Below are positions 34,446-43,644 of a stretch of 64,000 nucleotides of DNA, piece after piece (positions within the stretch are counted from its first letter, which is position 1; every line of letters begins with the position of its first letter). A program made the translations under genes and the position numbers. Location: NCBI RefSeq assembly GCF_018613325.1, contig NZ_JAGGQJ010000033.1, positions 182,334 through 246,333 on the forward strand. The letters are read 5' to 3'. The notes beneath the pieces are model-generated. The model saw only the letters and a list, made by a program, of their open reading frames with translations. It had not been told where the DNA came from and ran no database searches. Origin of the DNA: Bacillus sp. ISL-34 (GTDB taxonomy: Bacteria; Bacillota; Bacilli; Bacillales; DSM-1321).

Positions 34446-35884
34446 AAAAAGTAGTGGAAAAATGGCCTATTTATATAAACGGCGCACCTATTCATACAGA
34501 AAGTCATTTTGTAGTGGAAAATCCAGCAACATTGGAGCCTGTGGGCTATGTTCCGGACGCTAACGAAAAAGAGGCAAAGGCTGCTGTCGATGCAGCTCAA
34601 GCTGCCTTTCTGACTTGGTCGAAAACAAGTGCATATCATAGGGCGGAATTACTTGAGAAGTGGTACACGATCATTGAGAACAGGCTGGATGAAATCGCAA
34701 CGATCATGACACTGGAACAAGGAAAGCCATTGACAGAGGCAAAAGGTGAAATGAAATATGCTTCTAGTTTCGTGAAATGGTTCGCTGAAGAGGCAAAGCG
34801 TAACTACGGGGAAATCATACCAGCCTCCGTTGCTTCAAAGCGTATTTTAGTGCAAAAGCAGGCAGTCGGTGTCGTTGCTGCCATTACCCCGTGGAATTTT
34901 CCTGCCGCCATGATCACGAGGAAAGTGGCGCCAGCCCTTGCTGCGGGATGTACGGTGGTCATCAAACCCGCGGAACAAACGCCTTTGACCGCTTTGCTAT
35001 TGGTTGAATGTGCCCATGAAGCAGGCATTCCGGCCGGTGTGATAAATATTGTTACTACACAAAAGCCGGGTGATGTATCAGATATGTGGATGAATGATTC
35101 ACGTGTAAAAAAGATCACATTTACCGGCTCCACTCCTGTAGGGAAACATCTAATGAAAAAGGCGGCAGAGACAGTAAAAAAAGTCTCGCTTGAACTCGGT
35201 GGATTGGCTCCGTTTATCATCGCTGAGGATGCGAACATCGAAGAAGCAGTTAAAGGTTTGATTCAATCGAAATTCAGGAATGCTGGACAAACATGTATTT
35301 GTGCGAACAGGATATTCGTCCATGAGGCAATTGAACAGCCGTTTTTACAAGCTTTTGAAGAAGCCGTTTTAACTTTGAAGGTTGGAAATGGAATGGAAGG
35401 AACCGATCTTGGTCCATTGATAGATGGAGCCGCAGTGAAAAAAGTTCAGCATCAATTAGAGGATGCTGCAAGTAAAGGGGCTATCATCCATAAAACCTCA
35501 AAAGTCGATGAAAAACAAGGCTATTTTATCGCACCAGCCATACTTTCCAATGTAACGGATGATATGCTGTGCATGCAGGAAGAGACGTTTGGGCCAATTG
35601 CGCCAGTCAGTACATTCAAAACCGATCAAGAAGCGATCGATCGAGCCAATAACACGATTTTTGGCTTGGCAGCTTATGTGTATACCGAGTCACTAAATAA
35701 GGCAGTTGCCTATTCGGGTAGCCTTGAATATGGGATTGTCGGTATTAATGACAGTGCCCCATCCACAGCCCAAGCACCATTTGGAGGCATGAAGGAAAGT
35801 GGTTTAGGCAGGGAAGGGGGACACTATGGCATGGATGAATATTTAGAAGTGAAGTATGTATCCATGCAGCTTGCCAGTAAATAA
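34442..35884 (+). CDS. Succinate-semialdehyde dehydrogenase-type aldehyde dehydrogenase
   Basis: The 480-residue protein is an intact ALDH: AAITPWNFPAAMITRK near 146-161, FTGSTPVGKHL, catalytic Glu251 in LELGG and catalytic Cys285 in NAGQTCICANR. The CIC pair and overall motif set fit the GabD/SSADH class, which oxidises succinate semialdehyde to succinate. The ATG overlaps the carrier pseudogene's stop. Combined with the iron ADH it suggests 4-hydroxybutyrate or a related C4 substrate. A strong terminator at 35909-35959 ends the operon. Confidence 0.85.
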   Translation: MKKVVEKWPIYINGAPIHTESHFVVENPATLEPVGYVPDANEKEAKAAVDAAQAAFLTWSKTSAYHRAELLEKWYTIIENRLDEIATIMTLEQGKPLTEAKGEMKYASSFVKWFAEEAKRNYGEIIPASVASKRILVQKQAVGVVAAITPWNFPAAMITRKVAPALAAGCTVVIKPAEQTPLTALLLVECAHEAGIPAGVINIVTTQKPGDVSDMWMNDSRVKKITFTGSTPVGKHLMKKAAETVKKVSLELGGLAPFIIAEDANIEEAVKGLIQSKFRNAGQTCICANRIFVHEAIEQPFLQAFEEAVLTLKVGNGMEGTDLGPLIDGAAVKKVQHQLEDAASKGAIIHKTSKVDEKQGYFIAPAILSNVTDDMLCMQEETFGPIAPVSTFKTDQEAIDRANNTIFGLAAYVYTESLNKAVAYSGSLEYGIVGINDSAPSTAQAPFGGMKESGLGREGGHYGMDEYLEVKYVSMQLASK

Positions 35885-35908
35885 AACAGAAGAGTCTTCA
35901 GGCATTCA

Positions 35909-35959
35909 AAAAAAGAGTAAAAGGCACATCAAATATCGATGTGCCTTTTACTCTTTTTC
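35909..35959. terminator. Strong bidirectional terminator after the SSADH gene
   Basis: AAAGAGTAAAAGGCACATC pairs perfectly with GATGTGCCTTTTACTCTTT around AAATATC, with flanking A and T tracts. Confidence 0.95.
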
Positions 35960-35964
35960 GATTG

Positions 35965-36478
35965 TTAAAAAGTATTTTTACGTTCCTTCAGATATGAAGG
36001 AGGGAAGGTCATGTTTCCAAGAATGACATCGAAGTCAGCACCGGTGGCCTTGGGAACGTTACTTGTAATTACCATGGAAAGTCTCATTTGCAAGTAATGC
36101 AAAAGCCACCGCTTCTTTAACTTCAGAAGAGTTTCCCAACTCTTCTTGAGTCAAGACTTGAATAGAATTTCCAAGCAGTGACTGAATCATATTTAATAAC
36201 GTCTTGTTGTAGCTGCCCCCTCCGCCAATGATCACTTCTTCTATATTAGTTTTGGGAAAGATGTAATTTCGATAGTTCTCCACAATGGATTTTGCTGTAA
36301 ACATCGTTACTGTTGCTAAAATATCATGACTGGGAAGTGATTCAAACATCTTTAATAGATTTACTACATATTGTTTGCCAAACAGTTCCCTACCCGTTGA
36401 TTTTGGCGGAGAGCTCATAATAGTTACATTTCCAATGCCCCCGATGTTTTGAAGTAATCTGCCCTTCGCTTCACTCAA
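35965..36478 (-). pseudogene. Broken 3' part of anhydro-N-acetylmuramic acid kinase
   Basis: The longest open piece (36059-36478) reads LLQNIGGIGNVTIM, then jumps straight to PPKSTGRELFG, so about 50-60 residues with the GPGN-type loop are missing. It continues through EEVIIGGGGSYN and ends early. After a frameshift near 36060 the tail NVPKATGADFDVILGNM, which resembles the usual AnmK C terminus, can be read down to 35965. The 5' half is absent, because plus-strand regulator sequence begins two bases beyond. Loss of N terminus, internal deletion and frameshift make this a clear pseudogene. Confidence 0.82.
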
Positions 36479-36480
36479 AA

Positions 36481-36759
36481 GATCTTGCCCTGGATCTAAC
36501 GAAAGAAATAGCCGTAACTACCATTCATGACTATGTAAAAAAAACGTTTGGCTTAAAAATCCAGCATGGCAGACAGGTAATTGAAGCCGCCATCGCTCAA
36601 AAAAAAGAGGCGGAAATGCTCGAGGTAGTCGAAGGTGCCCCTGTATTGCTGATTGAACGAAGAAGTACCCTGGATACCAATCAACCACTTGGGCTTGTCA
36701 GATCTGTCTACCGGGCAGATCGATATAAATTCAGAATCAATTTGGAGCGGCTACCATGA
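36481..36759 (+). pseudogene. C-terminal UTRA fragment of a GntR/HutC regulator
   Basis: Ninety-two residues read DYVKKTFGLKIQHGRQVIEA ... GAPVLLIERRSTLDTNQPLGLVRSVYRADRYKFRINLERLP, the end of a UTRA effector domain. The DNA-binding half is missing, and the fragment abuts the AnmK fragment head-to-head. There is no start codon or ribosome binding site. It is the second deletion scar of this type in the region. Confidence 0.8.
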
Positions 36760-36829
36760 GCAAAAATACGAAGGCATTAAGAATCCCGTTCTTAAAAGAT
36801 TAATTAAAAGTAATTTAACTTGATAAGTA

Positions 36830-36861
36830 AACCCCTTGCCCAATATGGACAAGGGGTTTTA
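36830..36861. terminator. Terminator between the UTRA fragment and the MFS gene
   Basis: AACCCCTTG pairs with CAAGGGGTT around an 11-base loop. The minus strand also ends in an A/T-rich run. Confidence 0.75.
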
Positions 36862-36895
36862 GAATATCATTTTTCAAGTTTAAGAGTGACTTTAA

Positions 36896-38098
36896 TTATT
36901 TCGCTAAGCTTTCTGCCAATCGGTTTTCTTTCCAAATGACTGTAATACCGAGGCCAATGACGATGATGACAGCAGCGAAAAGATAAGGGTAGTGGATGTT
37001 TATGTCAAATAGCAATCCTCCCATAGATGGCCCGGCGATATTCCCTAAGCTCGTATAGGTGGAGTTCATACCAGCAACGAATCCTTGTTCTTTCCCGGCA
37101 GCTTTTGATAAAAATGTCGTCAATGCCGGACGAAGCAAGTCAAATGCAAGGAAGATGAAGCAGGTTACCACAAGAACTGCCAAAAAGCTAGAGATCATAG
37201 TGGAAGCTACCGCAAAAATTGCACCGACGATTAAACATAATTGGATAAGCTTCTTTTCGCCGAGGATATCTACCAGTTTTCCAAACATAAATACTTGCAC
37301 AACAACTCCGAAAATAGAGCTTATTGTAATGATAATTGCAATGTCCTTCGGCGTGAAGCCGAATTTATGATCAGAAAATAGGCTAAAAACAGTTTCATAG
37401 GCCGATAAACCAAAAGCGAGTACAAATACTATGATGAACGCAATAAAGTAAAGCGGATTAAGTGATCTTTTTAAATCTCCCATAAAGTTTGTTTGCTTTG
37501 TATTAGCAGAAACTTTTGCAAGCTGTTCCTTTGTCATTGGCTCTTTTAAAATGAATATTGATGAAAGGCAAGCTAAAAAAGCAATGCCCGCCGCAAGGAA
37601 GAAGGGCAAGCGAATACCATATTCTGCAATAAAGCCACCGATTCCGGGACCTATTATAAAGCCTAAGCTAATGGCAGCTGAAATATAGCCCATTGCTTTT
37701 GGCCGTTCCTGAACTGATGTAATGTCCGCAACATATGCAGTAACACCTGGCATGATAAAGGCGGCACTGATTCCGCCTAGGATCCTTGATAAATAAAACA
37801 CCGATACGTTTGTCCCTACACCGAAGATCAGTTCTGAAACTCCAAAAAGGAATAAGCCGATGATGATGATTTTCTTTCTGCCGTAACGGTCAACCCAACG
37901 ACCTGCGAATGGTGACATAATAAGCTGTGATACCGCAAATACGGCAACCAGATAGCCCATCGTACTTCCTGATAAATGCATGATATTCATAAATGACGGC
38001 ATAACAGGGATGATGAGTCCAATTCCCAGAAAAGCAATGAATATATTGCTTAGAAGAATAATTAATACCGCCTTTTGTTCTTTAATTGGTTTATTCAT
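36896..38098 (-). CDS. MFS drug efflux transporter (Bmr/NorA/TetA type)
   Basis: The 400-residue protein has 12 predicted helices. Signature A, GRWVDRYGRKKIIIIG, lies near residues 66-81 and the antiporter motif C-like GYISAAISLGFIIGPGIGG near 138-156, so it is a proton-driven drug exporter of the DHA1 group. It lies 25 bases downstream of a TetR gene on the same strand and is very likely co-transcribed with and repressed by it. Substrates are not predictable. Confidence 0.87.
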   Translation of the reverse strand: MNKPIKEQKAVLIILLSNIFIAFLGIGLIIPVMPSFMNIMHLSGSTMGYLVAVFAVSQLIMSPFAGRWVDRYGRKKIIIIGLFLFGVSELIFGVGTNVSVFYLSRILGGISAAFIMPGVTAYVADITSVQERPKAMGYISAAISLGFIIGPGIGGFIAEYGIRLPFFLAAGIAFLACLSSIFILKEPMTKEQLAKVSANTKQTNFMGDLKRSLNPLYFIAFIIVFVLAFGLSAYETVFSLFSDHKFGFTPKDIAIIITISSIFGVVVQVFMFGKLVDILGEKKLIQLCLIVGAIFAVASTMISSFLAVLVVTCFIFLAFDLLRPALTTFLSKAAGKEQGFVAGMNSTYTSLGNIAGPSMGGLLFDINIHYPYLFAAVIIVIGLGITVIWKENRLAESLAK

Positions 38099-38123
38099 GT
38101 TTTAACACCACTTTCTTTGTAAA

Positions 38124-38705
38124 TCATTTTTGCGAAATACCCCTCCAAAACACTTTCCAAGAGGCTGCTAATTTATCCTTCAGCCGTTTCTCATCATTGC
38201 CGTATACAAGCTCAAGCAAAATGGAATCCACCACTCCTAAGAATGCATAGGTCGGCGTTATGGCTGCATCTTCGACGATTAATTTGGCATTGATCCAATC
38301 ATGGAATTTACATTCCAGAATCGCCTGCACCTTTTCCTCGATATCCATGACTTCCTGCCCGATTTCTTTTTCAAGATGGGCTGGCGGAAAAAAGGACATA
38401 CGCAGCCAAAACTTTATATGCTCATTTTTTTGGAAAAGATCGATGACCAATTGTAGGAATCCGTATAAATCATTTTCAGGATTTTTTGAATCAACTTTAC
38501 TGAAATATTGGAGTTTCGAAGATAGCTCCGTCTCTTTCGCATCACGTAAAACTTGCAGAAAAAGATCATCCTTGCCTTTAAAATGAGCGTAAATGGATTG
38601 CTTTTTCATGCCGACTTCTTCAGCTATTTGAGAAAGCGAAGCTCCTTCATAACCATGAATCGTGAAATATTTTAGAGCAGCTTCCTTAATTTCATTACTT
38701 TTCAA
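38124..38705 (-). CDS. TetR-family repressor of the MFS gene
   Basis: The 193-residue protein has an N-terminal HTH (YEGASLSQIAEEVGMKKQSIYAHFKGKDDLF, about residues 18-48) and a helical ligand domain with many aromatics. The TTG at 38705 is preferred over GTG at 38714 because GAGGTGA is then properly spaced. A perfect ACGAACGTTCGT palindrome overlaps its promoter, indicating autoregulation and joint control of the transporter. Confidence 0.87.
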   Translation of the reverse strand: MKSNEIKEAALKYFTIHGYEGASLSQIAEEVGMKKQSIYAHFKGKDDLFLQVLRDAKETELSSKLQYFSKVDSKNPENDLYGFLQLVIDLFQKNEHIKFWLRMSFFPPAHLEKEIGQEVMDIEEKVQAILECKFHDWINAKLIVEDAAITPTYAFLGVVDSILLELVYGNDEKRLKDKLAASWKVFWRGISQK

Positions 38706-38725
38706 TAATATCACCTCATAATTTA

Positions 38726-38771
38726 ACGAACGTTCGTCAGTTATAATAGCAAATTAAATAAATATATGCAA
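38726..38771 (-). promoter_or_regulatory. Promoter and operator of the tetR-MFS unit
   Basis: On the minus strand TTGCAT (38766-38771), 17 bases, TATTAT (38743-38748). The 12-bp palindrome ACGAACGTTCGT (38726-38737) lies at the expected start point, the usual position of a TetR operator. Confidence 0.78.
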
Positions 38772-38923
38772 GCGAATACGTTTATATAAAGGTATTTTGC
38801 AACAGAATTCTTCATTCATTCATAATTATTGGCTTTATTTGAAAAGGACAATAAATATGCATTCAAGGCTATTCACTTATTTCCCGCATATAATTCTATA
38901 TTGTAAATAAAGAGACAGGTGGG

Positions 38924-39862
38924 ATGAAGTTGGATACGTATGACATCAGAAAAGTGATTCATTACTATTACACAAAAATACAAGAAACGAATCATCCTTA
39001 TTATTGGTACTGTTTGGCTGAGACTCAAAGTAGGGCCGGGTTAACAAGTGAAGCAATGCAAACGATTGATAACGCCCTGTCGTTTCCAAATCCTTATCCT
39101 TCAAGGCAGGAACTGCAAGACATGCAAATGAACCTCCAAACTGTTCTTTCTAGGGAAATGAACTCCAACAGAACGGTCATAGTGACCTCAAAGCAAGGCG
39201 ATATTGATGGGGACGGGATAAAGGACAATGTTTTTCTTACTGGAAACAAAACCCCTGATAGCCCCTTTTGGAGGGATTTAACTTTGGTTATCCAAAATGG
39301 GAGGACTCATCAATATCAACAAGTTCCCATGAAAAATAACGCAGGATATAATCCGACCCTTTTTCTTGGTGATTTTACAGGTAATAAGGGAGATGACATT
39401 TTAGTGGTCATTGATACAGGAGGAAGCGGTGGTTCCATTTATGCGTATGTTTTTTCAGATCGTAACGGTCAACTCATGACCATTTTTAATTCAGATACAT
39501 TCAATGAAACCTATAAATACGATGTGAATTATGAAAACCAATACAAAGCAAAGGTGAACAGTTATTACCTAAAAGAAAGGTACATTCTTGATCTTACTTA
39601 TAAGGATAAGGACTATTTATCTGAGATATATAACAAGGATGGTGTACTGAAGGCGCCAATAGAAGGGTGGGTCAATCCTTTATCTGGTTTATATCCGGTT
39701 GATTACAATAGGGATGGCATATATGAGCTCGAAGCGTATCAGAGGATCGCGGGGAGGTACAATGCCGACTCACTGGGATTTGTACTGACCGTATTGAAAT
39801 GGAACGGGGAAGCGTTTGCTCACGACCGGCAGAATGTGGCTGTTTTTGGAGGGGAAATATAG
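38924..39862 (+). CDS. Unrecognised 312-residue VCBS/FG-GAP-like protein
   Basis: An N-terminal helical stretch (1-75, with a TPR-like AGLTSEAMQTIDNAL) is followed by a domain with EF-hand-like calcium loops: DIDGDGIKDNVFL near 90-102, DFTGNKGDDILVVIDTG near 150-166 and DYNRDGIYELEAYQ near 262-275. This pattern is typical of VCBS-like repeat proteins seen in Bacillus. There is no signal peptide, so it may be cytoplasmic or spore-associated. AGGTGGG precedes the ATG. I do not know its function. Confidence 0.78.
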   Translation: MKLDTYDIRKVIHYYYTKIQETNHPYYWYCLAETQSRAGLTSEAMQTIDNALSFPNPYPSRQELQDMQMNLQTVLSREMNSNRTVIVTSKQGDIDGDGIKDNVFLTGNKTPDSPFWRDLTLVIQNGRTHQYQQVPMKNNAGYNPTLFLGDFTGNKGDDILVVIDTGGSGGSIYAYVFSDRNGQLMTIFNSDTFNETYKYDVNYENQYKAKVNSYYLKERYILDLTYKDKDYLSEIYNKDGVLKAPIEGWVNPLSGLYPVDYNRDGIYELEAYQRIAGRYNADSLGFVLTVLKWNGEAFAHDRQNVAVFGGEI

Positions 39863-40040
39863 CACACTGTAAAGGAAGGTACGGGCGAGATCTTCGCCCA
39901 AAAGAAACCGGACAATGGTTCAGCTGACTGTGTGAATTTACGAAAATTGTACCGGCTTTCTAAGCGGACGTGATGGTTTCTTTACTTCATCTAAGATTAA
40001 ACAAAATTTTTTCAAAGGGGAGTATTGCTAATTGGAATTT

Positions 40041-40661
40041 TTAGTAGGCAATGCCTACACGTGATTTTAAATAATCACTACTTTTTATTTGGCTGAATGC
40101 AAATTCTGCTGTATCCGGCACGGATATTTCAACCCCATCCTCTGGCAAAAAGTCACCTTCTACACGATATGTACCAACACTTTCTCCATCGGGCAAATAC
40201 GTAGGACAGACAATAGTCCATTGAAGTGTTGATTGTTTAAGCATATCGTAAACTTTATGATGTTCTTTCGCTGCGCGGGTAGACTTACGCTTTGATTCAC
40301 TTGACTGATAACGCAGAGAACTTGGGGGTGTTCTACTTTGCAGGATTCCTGCTGTTCCAATGGTTATAATTCGTCGTATACCTTCGTTTTCCATCGCTTC
40401 GATAATTAGGGGCATACTTGCTGATAAAGTGGTTGTCCCATCAGTATTCAGCGCACTAATAACTACATCAATCCCATGCATGGCACGAACGATATCAGCT
40501 TTATTTAAAACATTACCTTGAATGATGGTTAAATTGGCATTGTTTATTCCAATCTTGTCTGGAGTGCGAACTAAAACTGTAACATGATGCCTGTCATGCA
40601 GACCATAAGTAACTAACTGACCCCCAACTCGTCCAGTTGCACCCAAAATTAAAATATTCAT
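40041..40661 (-). CDS. NAD(P)-binding SDR/NmrA-like oxidoreductase
   Basis: The 206-residue protein has an N-terminal Rossmann motif ILGATGRVGGQLV at residues 5-17 and a following VLVRTPDKI, typical of the atypical SDR family (NmrA/YwnB-like NAD(P)H-binding proteins). The ATG at 40661 follows AAAGGAGG. An upstream in-frame ATG would swallow that site and is rejected. Substrate unknown. Many relatives act as redox sensors or flavin/biliverdin reductases. Confidence 0.82.
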   Translation of the reverse strand: MNILILGATGRVGGQLVTYGLHDRHHVTVLVRTPDKIGINNANLTIIQGNVLNKADIVRAMHGIDVVISALNTDGTTTLSASMPLIIEAMENEGIRRIITIGTAGILQSRTPPSSLRYQSSESKRKSTRAAKEHHKVYDMLKQSTLQWTIVCPTYLPDGESVGTYRVEGDFLPEDGVEISVPDTAEFAFSQIKSSDYLKSRVGIAY

Positions 40662-40909
40662 ATAACTGAACCTCCTTTTTTCGAATACAATCATTCCACT
40701 AAGATTATATCGTCATTTTCAACTAATGGGAGCTTTAGTGCATTAAGACATTATAATTTTTATCGTTTGCTTGCAATGACCAAGAAGAAAAACATTCGTT
40801 GATAAAGATACAAAATGGGCCGCTCAAAAGCTTCATGAGGGGCCCCTTTAAAGTGGAAAAAAATATAAAAACGTTTTAAAACAAGACAATAGCGACCACA
40901 ATTTTGCCC

Positions 40910-41083
40910 CTAATATTCCTGTCCTTCTTTCGATTTTAGAAAAGCATCAACTGATTCATCTAATAATTTTTCCCGATTAGGATCTTCATTGACATCTGTA
41001 TCCACTTCCATTACGTCGTTGGTTAATTTATCAACCTGGTTTTTATGTTGAGCTGGATTATGGTTATTATTTTTGTTTGACAT
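40910..41083 (-). CDS. Small hydrophilic protein, 57 residues
   Basis: The frame reads MSNKNNNHNPAQHKNQVDKL, then an acidic stretch, and ends FLKSKEGQEY. Very rich in Asn, Asp, Glu and Lys with no hydrophobic core, it looks disordered, like many small sporulation or stress proteins of Bacillus. AAGGGGTTT precedes the ATG. Family not recognised. Confidence 0.6.
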   Translation of the reverse strand: MSNKNNNHNPAQHKNQVDKLTNDVMEVDTDVNEDPNREKLLDESVDAFLKSKEGQEY

Positions 41084-41363
41084 ATAAACCCCTTCTTTAA
41101 CAGATATTTTTTATTTAGTATGAACAATTGATCCAATATGAAATCCAATATTCTGTAAGATTATTTCAGCTTCTTTCCCGAAATGAGTCTTGTTGTCGAT
41201 GGAAGTGGAAGGATAGATGATTTTATTTCGATATTATTGACTGAATATTGTGAATATTGTAATATTTAGTTTGCGTATTTGTTTTTTAAAACGAGGTTTC
41301 ATATTAAAAACAAATGGTTTTTTCCTTGTGCAAAGTCAAATAATCTGACAGGAGGTTTTTGTT

Positions 41364-42356
41364 TTGAAGAAAAGAATAAGGAATACTTCTTTTGGTTTTT
41401 TGTTGGTAGTTTCTATAATTCTATCATTATCAATATTTCTTCCTTCTTTTGGCCAAACTGCTGTAAAGCAAACGGACTTAAAAGTAACTTTATTAGGAAC
41501 AGGTTCGCCTCTTTTAAGTACCTCTCGCTCCGGTCCAGCTACTCTTGTAGAAGTTGGTGATGAAAAACTCCTCTTTGATGCTGGACGTGGAACTGCTTTA
41601 CAATTATATAAAGCGAATATGTTACCAGGCAATGTTGACAAGTTATTTCTTACTCATTTGCATTCGGATCATACAATCGGCATACCAGACGTCTGGCTTA
41701 CAGGCTCATTACCAACAGGTGGGCTAAGAGACCAAGCATTTAAGATTTGGGGACCTAAGGGAACCGAGAAAATGATGTTACATATGAATAAAGCATTTAA
41801 AGCCGATTTGGATGCAAGGGATGACTCTGGAAATGGGAACGTTGAAGGAGCAAGTATTACGGCAAATGATATCAAGGAGGGCATTGTCTATAACAAAAAA
41901 GGAATTGAAGTAATAGCCTTCAAGGTTGACCATAAATCAATTGAGCCTGCTTTCGGTTATCGGGTAAATTACAAAGGACATTCAGTAGTTATCTCAGGTG
42001 ACACCCGTTATAATGAAAATCTTATTACATTTGCTAAAGGTGCTGACGTAGTTATTCATGAGGTTGCTGCTGCAAAACCTGATAATGAATCAGAATCAAT
42101 AGCCAATATACTTGATCTTCACACTACACCGGAGGAAGCAGGTAAAGTCTTTAGCCAAATACAACCAAAACTTGCTGTGTACTCACATATTGTATTATTA
42201 GGTGGATTAACAGAAGAAAAAGCTAATTTGCTCGATAGAACAAAAAAAACATATGAAGGAACTGTTTTAGTAGGTGAGGATTTGTTGTCCATTGAAATAG
42301 GGGACAAGGTTCAAGTACAGCAGCCAGGAAACGAGGCGAACTTAGGGGGAAAATAG
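41364..42356 (+). CDS. Secreted metallo-beta-lactamase-fold hydrolase (RNase Z-like)
   Basis: The 330-residue protein has a TTG start after AGGAGG (41350-41355). A signal peptide (hydrophobic 10-30) is followed by an MBL domain opening LKVTLLGTGSPLLSTSRSGP, with the metal motif HLHSDHTIG near residues 97-105, GDTRYNENL near 212-220 and a late histidine in YSHIVL. It is closest to the RNase Z/arylsulfatase branch. Because it is exported, the substrate must be extracellular. It could be an arylsulfatase or phosphodiesterase-type enzyme. Confidence 0.83.
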   Translation: MKKRIRNTSFGFLLVVSIILSLSIFLPSFGQTAVKQTDLKVTLLGTGSPLLSTSRSGPATLVEVGDEKLLFDAGRGTALQLYKANMLPGNVDKLFLTHLHSDHTIGIPDVWLTGSLPTGGLRDQAFKIWGPKGTEKMMLHMNKAFKADLDARDDSGNGNVEGASITANDIKEGIVYNKKGIEVIAFKVDHKSIEPAFGYRVNYKGHSVVISGDTRYNENLITFAKGADVVIHEVAAAKPDNESESIANILDLHTTPEEAGKVFSQIQPKLAVYSHIVLLGGLTEEKANLLDRTKKTYEGTVLVGEDLLSIEIGDKVQVQQPGNEANLGGK

Positions 42357-42456
42357 AAGACAAGCTTTAACGAGCAAATTCTTTAAACATATTAATTCAT
42401 ATTAGGAGCGTTTGGAAAACAAGGGCTGCCTCACCAGAGCAAATAAATGCACATTG

Positions 42457-42492
42457 TCTAAAGGGAATCCAAAAAGAAGGATTCCCTTTAGA
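42457..42492 (+). terminator. Hairpin after the MBL gene
   Basis: TCTAAAGGGAATCC pairs perfectly with GGATTCCCTTTAGA around 8 bases. Few T residues follow, so it may be a stability element as much as a terminator. Confidence 0.7.
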
Positions 42493-42860
42493 CTTTCGAA
42501 TTAAATGAATGGCATATGAGATGAACTATATTTTTGTAATCGCCCATTGGTAAGGTAGAAGAAGGTAAAACAGAGTCGGGCCGTCAGAAGAAATCAGTGA
42601 GAAGGACGAGGAATATTATATGGTTCTTATACGAATAGAGGAAAAAACGGCGGAAAGAAATCAAAATTTGCTTTTGCCTGCATAGACCAAAAGCAAGGCT
42701 TTTTTTTAAGTCAAATATTAAGGAAGACAAAACGAAAAAAATCCCCGATATGTATATCGTGAATGGCTCCAGGAAGTCTATGATAATGCTTATTTTTTTC
42801 ACTCTCTCTTCACCATGATTTTATTCATTTTGATGCCAGCACGTTACATTACGTATGAAA
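42493..42860. other. Gene-free stretch with decayed coding traces
   Basis: No intact gene is seen. Around 42588-42678 a plus-strand frame reads EEISEKDEEYYMVLIRIEEK and then stops at the hairpin GCTTTTG ... CAAAAGC (42671-42694), followed by CTTTTTTTT. This may be the tail of a lost gene with its terminator. Confidence 0.4.
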
Positions 42861-43028
42861 TTAGAACCAAGACTGTTGAACTTCTTGAAGTTGTTGTTGA
42901 GCTTCTTCAAGCTGTTGCTGTGCTTGTTGGAAAAGTTGTGGATTATCATTAGCTTGGGCAGATTGTATAGCCTGTTTGGCTTGTTGTGCGGCATTGATAG
43001 CTTGCTGATATTGTTGTTTTTGTGTCAT
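42861..43028 (-). CDS. Small glutamine-rich coiled-coil protein, 55 residues
   Basis: From MTQKQQYQQAINAAQQAKQA to the end nearly half the residues are Gln or Ala with a heptad-like pattern, so a single long helix is expected. The ATG at 43028 follows GGAG at the right distance. An upstream ATG at 43046 would overlap it. Composition resembles small sporulation-associated Bacillus proteins, but I cannot name the family. Confidence 0.65.
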   Translation of the reverse strand: MTQKQQYQQAINAAQQAKQAIQSAQANDNPQLFQQAQQQLEEAQQQLQEVQQSWF

Positions 43029-43140
43029 TTTAAAAGTCTCCTTCATTATTTTTATTAAAGGCTAAACCTTTAATCTTTTGTATTTTGCATAAAATTTTTT
43101 GATATTATTCATGTACAGGGAGATCCATGTCTCCTTAAGT

Positions 43141-43254
43141 ATGGATAGAAGGCATGAACGGCAAAAATCTGTTTTTCGTGAAGTCAATAAACGTTTAAGC
43201 CAATTAAAAAACAAGATGAAAGGTGAACCATACCAACATATGGTTATTCCCTAA
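43141..43254 (+). CDS. Possible 37-residue peptide
   Basis: An ATG-started frame encodes a basic, helical peptide (MDRRHERQKSVFREVNKRLS start). It directly follows the hairpin GGAGA-TCCATG-TCTCC but has no good ribosome binding site. It could be a remnant rather than a gene. Confidence 0.25.
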   Translation: MDRRHERQKSVFREVNKRLSQLKNKMKGEPYQHMVIP

Positions 43255-43644
43255 TTCAAATGAAATCCGTTACAAATCACCACTGGATATTACTTCAGCA
43301 TAGAAACAACGAAAGAAAATACAACTTAGACTAAAATAGCCACGCTGATTATCCAATCGGTTAAACAATCTGTCGGGACCATAGTAGCTTTAGATGCTCA
43401 TCGTTTCACCTTCATCAATTTATTAGACCTATCACATTAAAAAAACCTCCCGAAGTTCTGAGAATACTAAGTCTATCCAATAATTGATCTGATTAACCGT
43501 GCTTTTTTTCTGGGCGTTTCATAATTATATCGCGATTGGGCATAAGCATACGAAGCTTTTCGAACATCTCAGATGTCCGGTTAATGAGGAGTAATATCCA
43601 TTTTTGAGTATATCAGCTATTACTATTGTAAACATACAAAGCCT
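43255..43644. other. Gene-free stretch
   Basis: Nothing convincing is found on either strand apart from the probable upstream part of the methyltransferase remnant near its right end. Confidence 0.4.

Noticed and set aside
34804..35238. 144-codon minus-strand frame inside the SSADH-type gene
   Set aside because: Antisense shadow of conserved ALDH sequence.
42855..43058. Leucine-rich plus-strand frame opposite the Gln-rich small protein
   Set aside because: It is the complement of CAA/CAG-rich codons and gives a poly-Leu artefact. The minus strand has the ribosome binding site.
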